From Hyposmocoma kahamanoa (lineage: Eukaryota > Arthropoda > Insecta > Lepidoptera > Cosmopterigidae), in assembly GCF_003589595.1 (NCBI RefSeq), contig NW_020653900.1:2395410-2459409 (forward strand): a stretch of 64,000 nt of DNA, given 5' to 3'. A model generated the notes under the pieces. That model searched no databases. It was not told the DNA's origin and worked only from the letters and a program-made list of their open reading frames with translations. The position numbers and the translations under genes are program-made. Positions 55,084-64,000 of the stretch are shown here, in pieces (position 1 is the stretch's first letter; each line of letters starts with the position of its first letter).

Positions 55084-55384
55084 AGTCATGGTAGCCTAAT
55101 GATTAGACCTAGCGCCTCTCAAACAGATGACGTGGGTTCGAATCGGGGCTCACCTCAGAGTTTCTCGGGATTTATGTGCGAAAAATATTTTGAAATTTAC
55201 CATGAGCTTTTCGATAAAGGAAAACATCGTGATGAAATGTCGAAGAAGGTTCACAACCCTCGGAAAACGTGTGAAGTCCCCAGCCCGCATTGGGCCAGCG
55301 TGGCGGACTATGGCCTTAATCCCTTGCCTGAGAGCGGACCCGTGTCTAGCAGTGGGATGTATAAACAGGTTGATGATGAATGAA
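55084..55384 (+). repeat. SINE family C (copy 3)
   Basis: Head ATGGTAGCCTAATGATTAGA, B box GGGTTCGAATCGGGGCTC, body GTGCGAAAAATATTTTGAAA, CATCGTGATGAAATGTCG, ending GGGATGTATAAACAGGTTGA. The 118-codon frame across it is a by-product. Confidence 0.8.
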
Positions 55385-56473
55385 AATTAATTAATAAACA
55401 CGATCAAGATCGAGGCAGTTACCTGTTAAATTATACAGGGTGACCCACGGCTATCATTAAATGTTGTAGACATTTTGGTTCAGGGGAATATTACTTTATT
55501 TTCAAAAGTAAGTAATATTAAATGGGCGGTCCCTTAAATTAATTTGTAACTTCATGAAGATGATTGTCAGGTGTTCATTATTATAAATAAATTACTGTTC
55601 GTCTAAACATACATTCATACCAAACGTAAAAAATGCAGCATATATCGACAGACAACTGAGATGATATAAAATGAACTGGAGCCCTGGGGCTTTACCATCA
55701 ACTCTTATTACGATACAGTTTAGGACCTAAAATAAATCGTTGTGAGACAGCGCTACATGATACCTATACTGTACTGTAATAAGAGTTCACGGTAAGGTCC
55801 CTTGTCTTTTTGTACAAGATCCTTAATGGCCGGGCCTTACAATTACCCTAGATGTTCTATTTGTAAGATCTTGCATTTGCCCTTGTGTAGAACAAACATC
55901 GAGCATAAAGCCAGAAATAGAGACGAAATAAGGGCCATTCTTCCCTAGCAACTCATAAGGGGAAATGGGCCTTATATCACTTTTAAAAATCAACTCTCGT
56001 TTGCGCTGAAATCACAAATTAGAAAGCTGAAATAGTACAGCGCCAACAACTGACCTGTGTGTACGTCTCTGTATATTCAAAAAATATTCTGCATTTATTG
56101 TAATAAAGATAATATTACAATAAATAGAGGTAAACAAATAAATACGGGTGTGGGGCTGTTCCATTCGGTGATGTGAGAAAAACAGCAAAACATTCATGTA
56201 ATTATTATAAATATATGATTGTTATATTAATAAATATAACAATCTATGTAATTTTTCAATTTTCGTCCAATATAGCAATGCTCAAGCTGAACTGGTCGAT
56301 TGTTTCGAATCCGGGCTAGCCAATCGTCACCGTAATGATTTGGCAGAATAGTTTTCAAATAAATTAAATGATATTTCATCTTTATTTCGGGTTATGTACT
56401 CGATGAGAACAAAAAATGGACTTCAATTCAACTATCAATAGAATAGTAGAAGCTACAACGATTTGAAAGGTAC
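55385..56473. other. No gene; inverted repeat at 55.7 kb
   Basis: 55685-55719 and 55766-55801 form an imperfect inverted repeat (AACTCTTATTAC with GTAATAAGAGTT; GGGGCTTTACC with GGTAAGGTCCC). Small AT hairpins lie near 56095-56125 and 56214-56245. Confidence 0.5.
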
Positions 56474-56572
56474 ATGTGAGAGTTCGTCCAGGGAAGTACT
56501 GCCACTTTACCTATTTCTGCCGCCAAGCAGTAATGTGAGCTACTGCGTTCCGATTTTGAAGAGCAAGGGGTG
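56474..56572 (+). repeat. Family A 5' fragment (A33)
   Basis: TGAGAGTTCGTCCAGGGAAG through TATTTCTGCCGCCAAGCAGT to CCGATTTTGAAGAGCAAGGG. Confidence 0.8.
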
Positions 56573-57972
56573 CAAAACAATGATGTGTATTGTTGCTGAT
56601 TCATTGTCTGTATTTAGGGACAAGCTAACTTCACATTTTAAATAGTAATAAACAGTAATCGTATTATAGAATATAGTATTGTATGTGTATTTATTTATTG
56701 TTTTTCCGCATATGTTTTTAATTTTAAATATGTGTAAAAATATATATTTGAAAGAGCGTTTCAGCTTTCTCAGGCCCTAGTTATCATTTCCACCCTTCAA
56801 TTCCGGTTTTTATTCCCACTCCTTAATTTTGTAATGCACTTCCCGTTACTGTTCATGATAGTAAATTGTTAGCAATTTTCAACACTAGAGTTAAGGAGCA
56901 CCATACATCGTCACTTCCATCCATTTTATAGGTATTATAGTACGAAATATGTATTTATAAATAAGTATTTATATAGTTTGAATAATTTAATCTTTTTGAT
57001 ATTGCTTTTTTATTCATAATTTTTGTTCTGTTGTGCACGTAACCCGTTATTGTAATTATTTTCCCCTGTATTTAGATCTGCAGGAAGAAATTTCTGTTAA
57101 AAATAAGCAGTACCTTTTGTTTGTGTTTTTTCTATACAATAAATAATTAAATGAACAAAGAATATCGACGTAAATTATTTTTGAAACCGTTGTGTAATTA
57201 TGTCAGCATTGTTGTCGTGAAATTAAGCGCAGTGTTATCAAATATGATGCCTAACATAATAAATAACCAAAAGAACTACTAGAGCAGGAACCTGCAATTT
57301 TATGTTTAATTAAAACATAATAATCAAAGCAATAAATCAATCTTACTGTGATCGTTGCCGTAATCGTAAAAGTTATCGTATCGACATTACATCGATACTG
57401 TGTCCATAGTAAATCGATACGGCGATAATCGAATAGCTGTTTTATAGTCGAATCGTAAAGCTACTACTTAATCGCATGCGTTGCTTTAGTATCATTTTAG
57501 TGAGAGACATAAAACTGTATCGTAATTTGGTTTATGGCGACAAAATTATTGTATTTTGATTGTTAGAAATAATTTTATGCTGATTATTAATCGTAACAAG
57601 TTTTGAATAGCACCACCCCCTTTCATCGTGTCAATGCCTTAGATAATTATTACGGAATAAATTCAAAAAGAAGCAGCTTCACCCCGTATATCAAACGAAA
57701 CACAAAATCGTTATTTTGTTCGTTTATTAACACTTTAAAAAACTTGTAACAAGGAAATAATGAAATAATCACAGGAATAGAAGCATTTTTTTCGGATCTA
57801 AATGCGTGCTTTTGTATTTTCAAACAAACCAAAGTCAATCGTGATCATGCGATCTGTAAAAGGCCCGAAACGTAGGTAGATCCGAAAAAATAGTTTTAGT
57901 CCCAATGTGTAACATTGTGAAACCTAAAATAGTGATACAACATCACATGCTCGCCACATGGTTTTACTAAAT
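56573..57972. other. AT-rich single-copy sequence, no gene
   Basis: Around 57350-57480 CGATA/TATCG words cluster. 57785-57900 carries TTCGGATCTAAATGCGTGC and GGCCCGAAACG motifs related to those at 10740-10790. Confidence 0.4.
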
Positions 57973-57973
57973 A

Positions 57974-58011
57974 TATATTATTCATTATAGTTGGCTATAA
58001 TGAATAATATA
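57974..58011. repeat. Perfect 17-bp hairpin
   Basis: TATATTATTCATTATAG (57974-57990) is exactly complementary to 57995-58011 across the loop TTGG. Confidence 0.8.
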
Positions 58012-58030
58012 AGATACCTTGAAAGGGTGC

Positions 58031-58200
58031 TGCAAAGTGACAAGACGTACGAGTCGTGCGTCTGGTGGTAAGCAATCCGGTTTTGAAGGGTAAGGGTGCG
58101 ATTTAAAGCTCTGAGTGGCACTGATACTATTATGAACAGGCGTGTCGCTTTCCACCAGGCGCACGACTTGTCCGTCCCGCAACTTGGTATCATAAAAAAA
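58031..58200. repeat. Family A scraps in opposite orientation (A34, A35)
   Basis: 58031-58075 is a minus-strand tail piece (GACAAGACGTACGAGTCGTG). 58078-58200 is a plus piece joining GGTTTTGAAGGGTAAGGGTG directly to GATTTAAAGCTCTGAGTGGC and ending TTGGTATCATAAAAAAAA. Confidence 0.75.
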
Positions 58201-58498
58201 ATCCGTACTCGCCGTTTCTGCCCACGATTTTGGTCAGAAATGGGTTAAAACCCGTGCAGACTGATTGGGTTTTACCCCACTGCCCATGTCTGATTCCATT
58301 CAATCTCGCCAACAACTTGAAACGGTTGCATTTCTGTGGCATGTCGCTTCTAGCACAAATATAAAAAGCGGTTAGGTATTTCAGTATAATATACCTTATC
58401 TGGGGCTGGTATGCTGGTTTGGTTGTGGTGCCAGTTTTTTGTCTATTACAGGCCCTAATAGGACGTCCTACCGATGGCCAACATGACGATTGCATCAA
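58201..58498 (-). other. Uncertain open frame, part of a dispersed repeat
   Basis: The minus frame 58190-58498 (102 codons) contains DMPQKCNRFKLLARLNGIR, similar to DTPRKSYRFTLLARLSRID encoded at 17590-17660. This indicates a repeated element, possibly the end of a retroelement; no known domain is recognised. Confidence 0.35.
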
Positions 58499-58510
58499 GC
58501 CCTTATGTTC

Positions 58511-58898
58511 TTAGCACATGAGACTTGTAGACTTAAATCTTAGAGTGACGGACGCAGTGGCAGTGCCCCTCAAGTCTTTGCGGCTTAAAGCTCTGAGTGG
58601 CACTGCAACTGTTGTGGACAAATAACGCACACATTCAACATAGCCCCGCACTAGGGAAACCCTGCGTCGCGGGTGCCATGGACACACACATAGACAACCA
58701 CAAATTACACCCAAACTCTCGAGAGAAATAATTGTAGGCCATACGACTATTTCTCCCGGCCCGGGAATCGAACCTGGGACCTCTGCGTGGCAGTCCGGCA
58801 TGGTAACCGTTCGGCCACGGAGGCAGTTAAAGACAGGCGTATAGCTTACCATCAAGCGCCCGACTTGTTCGCCCCAACACTTGATATTATAAAAAAAG
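58511..58898 (+). repeat. Family A copy (A36), interrupted by SINE B
   Basis: 58511-58620 (TAGCACATGAGACTTGTAGA to CAACTGTTGTGGACA) continues at 58826-58898 (GACAGGCGTATAGCTTACCA to GATATTATAAAAAAAGG). Confidence 0.88.
58621..58825 (-). repeat. SINE family B (copy 8), nested in family A
   Basis: Full-length minus copy, AATAACGCACACATTCAACA to CGGCCACGGAGGCA. Flanked by GTTGTGGACA (58611-58620) and GTTAAAGACA (58826-58835), a 10-bp TSD with two differences. Confidence 0.9.
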
Positions 58899-58931
58899 GA
58901 AGAAGTTTGTCATGTAGTTCGTATTATTTTT

Positions 58932-59185
58932 AACACACTTCAAAAAAGAGGAGGTTCTTAATTTGACTGTATTTTTTGTGTGCATGTTACGGGATTACTC
59001 AGATATTCATAAACGGATTTCGATGATTCTCTTTTGTTTATACCTCAGTAGTAGTCCCGTTCCAATTTAAAGAAAATATTCCACAAATGTGGCAAATTAA
59101 GGGATGAATTCCGTTTATTGGATTTCGACCACTTTCCGTAAACCGGTTGCAATACAAATTTGGCAAATAGATGTAATTCCAATGA
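58932..59185 (+). repeat. Family E (copy 6), 3' truncated
   Basis: AACACACTTCAAAAAAGAGG through ACGGATTTCGATGATTCTCT to TTGGCAAATAGATGTAATTC. Confidence 0.7.
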
Positions 59186-59267
59186 AAATAAAATGTTATG
59201 GTGTCGAGAGCTGATCTGATGATGGAAATGACAGATGAGAGGAACTCCTCAACAATGTACAGCAGCT

Positions 59268-59308
59268 AACAACAAACTAGTGGAGTAATATCACAAATAA
59301 TTGAATGT
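59268..59308 (+). repeat. SINE family D tail scrap (copy 4)
   Basis: AACAAACTAGTGGAGTAATA and TCACAAATAATTGAATG, only the 3' end. Confidence 0.75.
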
Positions 59309-59387
59309 CATAGCGGTGAAACATTCGGACATTGAATAAAAATGTAATTACAGTTAATAGCGACATCTGTAGCCAAGGCTGGTAGCT

Positions 59388-59645
59388 GTAAAGGTACCTA
59401 ACTGGGTGACGAAATACTTTCATAGACTTCCCATAGATGGCGCTTCGACTAAAAAGTCGATGAAAACCTAATACAAAAGATCCGACACAAGTACATAGAA
59501 AAATTCGTGAAGTCCACTGGTTCGTTCCATGGCTTTGTTGGCATAGCATCTGGCACGGTTAGCTAGGCCGGTTTGAATCCGGCCGGAACCAAGGAATTTT
59601 TTCCAATTGTACGACCTTTGTATTAATAATTATAACAAACTACAT
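59388..59645 (+). repeat. SINE family D (copy 5), longest
   Basis: A 5' extension (AAAGGTACCTAACTGGGTGA, AGATGGCGCTTCGACTAAAA) precedes the tRNA-like part (CGTTCCATGGCTTTGTTGGC, GGTTTGAATCCGGCCGG) and the TATTAATAATTATAACAAAC tail. Confidence 0.8.
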
Positions 59646-61994
59646 TTATAATTATTTTCGTATGATCACATTGTGTCCTTATTATATATATATCCAGGAT
59701 ACAATATTGACTAACTAAAATTTGTATTCGTTGAGAAATAAAATATCTTCAAGCAATTAGAAATCAAGTGTAACAAAGAAACGGCAATAGCTATTTGTGA
59801 CGTCACACTATAAGTAAGTCTCTATCGTTGGTTGAGATAATGGAAGTCAAACTAGAGAAAGCATTTTCATCATGTATGTTAAATTGTAATTAAATCTAAG
59901 TACAATCTTACACTCACAGAACTTCACACGCACAAACAAGAAGAAAAAAATAACTAACCCCACTAACACTTGATTTTAACACAAAAGTGTGACTGCAGTA
60001 AATTATGCAAAAATTGTAAAATTCTTCCGGTTACTTTACAAAATAAATATCTTCTGGCTGTTAATAACCACAGTGCAGAGGCGGTGAGTCTTTGTTATCT
60101 ACGTTTGATAACAACTATAACACAAGGTCAATGACCTCTAGTAAATTTGTAATTACTATAGTAACTAATTACTATGGAGATAGGACCTTACAGAAACGTA
60201 TTCCATATATATTATAACAGTGAACCAGAGGTTATTAGACATGAAACTAAAAAATATAAATTGCAAAAATTTATTATTATTATATTAAAATTTAGTAATT
60301 GTATTATTTAAGTATTTTTAACCACATTGAATGTCAGTTTGTAACTTCTTATTCACTTGAGACTCGTTTCGATCCTGCAGTCAAACTGTATATACAGTTT
60401 TGTAATACTATGTTTAGCTAAGTATATTGTGCCCAATTTTAAAAATTAAAAAAAATTAAAAATATTAATTATTATAATGTGAGTTGATTAATGCATTCGA
60501 ACATCAAACTTAAATACGCTATAAACAAAAATCCTTGAATTACAAAAATTCTATAGAATTTAATAAAAATCCACTTTGTGGCTTAGATATTTAAGTACAC
60601 CACTAATAGACTATCAAATGGGGGATATAAGTAATAAACCACGTAAAAGCCACAAAAAGAGATAAAACGTCATACACAAAAAGTAAATAAATATTACCGA
60701 ATCCCATTAAGAATTACCCATCACTTCAAATACACTTTTAAAGACACTACGTACTATGTATGATGATCTTTGTTCTGTGTAGTAGTAGTAGTAATTTATA
60801 ATGTTTTTAAAATTATTTCGTAAAGGCGTACAAGATGCATGAGACGTACAATAGCAGAAGTATGCCATAATCGAGATAAGAAGTAGTGCAGTTATCACCA
60901 GCATCTTGGAAGTACAAAAGTATTCGAACATAAGTCTTCATAAAATAATGTGCTCATAAAATTCTTGACGAGAGCCCAAAATATTGAACCTTGATGATGT
61001 CTTGTTATTCAAAATGGGATTTAAGAGTCATTCTTCTACTTCCGTTTCGGATGTCCTTCGTGAATAGCGGAATTTGACGAAGAAATACGTTCGTCTGTTC
61101 CTAATGAATTAGTCGAGATTGATTTTGTGCTACTTAGTTACAAAAATGCACTTAGTTTACTTTCGATTTTTTATCAATGAAGTTGAGTGCAACAATAAAG
61201 CAGATGTTAAAATATATTACTTTAAGCGCTATTTGTAATTGTTAATTATTAAAATATAAACGTATATTTTATATTATCACTGTTTTGTTCCGCTAAATAT
61301 TTTGGAATATGTAGTACGTATGGTTTGTACATGGGCGATTACAGTGTTTCTCTATCTGTAAGTTCGGAGTAAAAGTTTATCAGAAAGAGGTCATGGTATG
61401 AATGACATCTCTAAACTTGAATGCTGTACCATTAAAATGAAATCCTGTAACTAATGTAACATAGAAGCGTTATAAAAAAATTATTGTTACACAACACTCG
61501 GAGTTATTTGTAATAAATTACAGAATAATTCGGAGGGCAACAAATAAATCCGTAATAAGGTGTCGTTAAAGTTTATTATTTAGTAACTAACTTCAGTTAG
61601 AGCTATTGTTGGAGTTTTTCTCTCTAAACATCTGTTGCTTTTTGTAGTATATGCTGGGTTGAGAGATATTATAGTCTTTTTGAATGCTTATTCGATGATC
61701 TTTGAAAATGGTTACATAGAATACGATGTAGTATTTTTTAAATATGTTACCATATTAGTAAGACTCCTTTCTCTTCTTTACTACTAGATTCTACTATACT
61801 TCTGATAATGTACCTACTTTTGTTTTTCTTGTAAATGTGCTGATGAAAAATGTCTTCTTCTTGTTTATAATAGAACTTTGAAGTTCCGCATGCATAGGTT
61901 ACCTTAGAAATTTTTCGAGGCATCTTTATATTTTTTTTTGTTTATTCAAGGTCACGATGTTTTCATTGAATTAACTTTTTTAATTTAAAATTGA
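59646..61994. other. Repeat-poor AT-rich stretch, no gene
   Basis: No supported frame or repeat apart from the site at 60125. Short frames (e.g. 74 codons minus, 60707-60931) show no domain. Confidence 0.4.
60125..60137. promoter_or_regulatory. Perfect PAL-1 ecdysone-response-element-like palindrome
   Basis: AGGTCAATGACCT is the exact inverted repeat of two AGGTCA half-sites with 1-bp spacing, the idealised EcR/USP binding site. It lies in a repeat-free stretch. Function is inferred from the motif alone. Confidence 0.5.
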
Positions 61995-62205
61995 AATTAC
62001 TCCATAAATTTGTTATAATCAGCGCCCTCGGGCAATCCGTGCCAAATGCTCTGCCAATTAAGCCACGGAAGGAACCAGCACATCTTACAAATTTTTCTGT
62101 GTGCTTCTTGCCGATCTTTGTCTTTGATTTTTAACGACTTTCTTTGCCGTAGCGCCATCTGTGACAAATTTATTTCTTCACTCAGAGAGGTACCAACTTT
62201 CCAAC
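61995..62205 (-). repeat. SINE family D (copy 6)
   Basis: Minus copy: head TGGCTTAATTGGCAGAGCAT (complement of 62044-62063), AGATGGCGCT-like block near 62155 and GGTACCAACTTT at the far end. The 3' tail is truncated. Confidence 0.8.
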
Positions 62206-63009
62206 TACCATCACTGACTACAGATATCGCTGTGATTGTAATTACTTTATATAGCATGCAGAACAATAAACAAAATATCATACCCTTGTTATAACAAAAC
62301 CACATGCAACTATACGTCACTAGTGTTTTTATCACACAAAAATCATAAAAATATTAGTGAACGATACGTCGTACCTTGAAATTTAAAAAATACTTTCAGC
62401 AGATTAAAGTTATAAAAAGTTATAAAACTAGTTATGTATACGTAAAATTTTATAATTGTCCTATTTTTATAACAAATACGTGCTCATTTGACCTCCATCT
62501 TACCTGATGGAAAATGATTATGAGGTCGACGATGTAGCATGAACACCTAAATAATGCCTATTCGCTCTCGCCTTGAAAAGGTCCAAGTTATAGGTAGCCG
62601 CTCGCCATATAAATGTGGAAGCGAAATTCTTCGTGCGAATCCTGGGTATATCCAGAACGTAGAAGGGGTGAAATCCCAGCCCACGTCTATTCCCCCGATG
62701 ATGAAAAGGGAAGGCGGAATCAAATTATGCAATTTCATCGCACTCTCTGTGATATCTCCTGTAAAATACCGCTAAGCAGGCAACTTTATGGTGGTGTTCA
62801 AGGCTCTGCAGCTTCGCCTCCACTAATTCCGAGTCACCTACAAGCCTCTTGATACGCCTGTCGATTGAATCCTAGGTGGCCAGTTGGCATTTAAATAAGT
62901 GTTCGACTAATTTTCTTTGTAAAATCTTTAAAAGATTCTCCTGAAAAGTTGTCATTGTTGCCTTATTACTTGATGTATCGAAACATCGCGCTATGTTATT
63001 ATTATTACT
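62206..63009. other. Unclassified; repeat-like block 62530-62880
   Basis: 62554-62880 is GC-richer with short frames on both strands (73, 79 and 63 codons) that overlap. It may be part of a retroelement, but no domain is recognised. Confidence 0.3.
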
Positions 63010-63010
63010 A

Positions 63011-63268
63011 CACACATCAAAAGTATCTAAGGATCAGTCACATTTTTGTTTATTACTGATTATTACTGAAAATCAAGTTTTTTATGTATTTTTTTAACAC
63101 CAGTGGATTCCTTTTGGTCAATATCATTTTCAAATTCAAATTATAACATGGACCAAAAAAATCCAAAGGTTGTAAGTCAAATTAATTTAAAAAACCTGAT
63201 TTTCAGTACTATATACAAAGAAGCTTCTATACAAGAAGGTGCTTGATCCCTAGACATTTTGATGTGTG
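63011..63268. mobile_element. Palindromic foldback element (258 bp)
   Basis: Left CACACATCAAAAGTATCTAA and right AGACATTTTGATGTGTG are inverted. Inner arms pair ACTGAAAATCAAGTTTTTTA with the complement of TTTAAAAAACCTGATTTTCA. A further inverted pair follows (GTGCACAAGTGT near 63266 and ACACTTGTGTGC near 63307). No coding capacity. Confidence 0.65.
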
Positions 63269-63319
63269 CACAAGTGTTGATATAGAACTAATAAATAAAG
63301 TACTACACTTGTGTGCATG

Positions 63320-64000
63320 TACGTAATGACAGTATAAATTTAAATTCCAACTACAATTCGGTGCTGCATCTCTTTTTAACGCGTATACTGTAAGCAGAGA
63401 CAATATTTATACTTTATAGAGCGACTATTATGCTACTGTGGAGCGAGCATTTTTTTTATCCCTTGTGTTGTAGCAGCAAGCCAGAGATTCGTAACATTTT
63501 GTGTCTATAATTGTTATCGAATGTAATATTATATTAAAATACAATTGTAATAGGTATACAAAGTGCCCTCACTTAGGGTGAAGAAAGACGCTTGGACTCT
63601 CCAAATGTTCAACGGCGTTTGTTGACGTAGTTGTATCATCGACATTAGAGACGTAATCGCCCTCATCATCGATGTCAGCTCACCGTCCCACCCGATGATA
63701 AGGAACGACGATACCATGGTGCTGTTCTATTGTCATCGCTCGCACGATGATGCGTGTGTCTGACGGTGTTCAAACATACTGTGTTCTACTGAATGTCCTA
63801 AAGAAGGTCGCGCGAACATACGATGTGATCAAATTGTCTAGTTTTCAACGCCCGACCATCGACGCATCGTATTCAAATGATCGCCGATCAAACATACTGA
63901 TCAGTACTAATGTCCTAATGGCGCTCGCTGATATTCGTAAAAATCTTCTTTTTTCCGTACGTCGAAATACTGATTGTGAAATTCACCGCGCTTTTTTCTG
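63320..64000. other. Single-copy end of window, no gene
   Basis: 63560-63930 is rich in CGATGAT/ATCGTC words and relatively GC-rich. A 62-codon minus frame has no domain. Confidence 0.35.

Noticed and set aside
55027..55383. 118-codon plus frame
   Set aside because: It coincides with SINE family C including its tRNA-like head; frames through this SINE are by-products.
55430..55520. Start of a DNA transposon at ACAGGGTGACCCACGG
   Set aside because: The motif resembles some transposon ends, but no matching inverted end or TSD was found downstream.
58511..58855. 114-codon minus frame
   Set aside because: It reads across family A and the nested SINE B, so it is not a gene.

Overview
The window is AT-rich eukaryotic DNA, most likely from a moth or butterfly. 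The evidence is the repeat content: truncated Jockey/CR1/RTE-type LINE tails, several tRNA-derived SINE families, a DD37D (maT) Tc1/mariner element, a D34D mariner, and a roughly 330-bp poly(A)-tailed repeat (here 'family A') whose layout recalls the 3' end of the Bombyx BMC1/L1Bm-type LINE. The last comparison is from memory and was not searched. No host protein-coding gene, rRNA or functional tRNA gene could be supported. The window reads as a 64-kb intergenic or intronic stretch packed with transposons, with a few unique GC-richer islands between them.

Layout. 1-6.5 kb: SINEs, family A copies, LINE tails and a palindromic MITE with an 8-bp target-site duplication (TSD) at 3973-4458. 6.6-9.9 kb: a young LTR retrotransposon with identical 236-bp LTRs that encodes only gag and an aspartic protease. 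10-15 kb: a TA-flanked MITE, LINE debris and a degenerate mariner. 15-20 kb: several family A copies and a palindromic MITE. 20.7-21.1 kb: a 378-bp P-element-like MITE. 25.4-27.7 kb: LINE debris interrupted by a nearly full-length maT transposon with one frameshift. 28.5-30.5 kb: a large inverted repeat containing the second TA-flanked MITE. 31-38 kb: short MITE/SINE copies, two hAT-like elements (33.4-34.1 and 36.5-37.3 kb) and LINE tails. 38-46 kb: family A copies, LINE tails and GC-rich islands. 47.3-48.9 kb: a 1.64-kb P-element-like copy with a THAP first exon and a 99-bp tandem array. 49-64 kb: sparser SINE, LINE and MITE content, a perfect ecdysone-response-element palindrome at 60.1 kb, and hairpin elements at the end.

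How parts relate. Nothing looks like an operon or cooperating gene cluster. The relationships are nested insertions (SINE in family A, LINE in family A, LINE in RTE tail, SINE in hAT, MITE in inverted repeat, maT in LINE) that give relative ages. The best candidates for something little described are the P-like THAP-exon family with perfect 8-bp TSDs, and the gag-protease-only LTR element with an altered protease motif.
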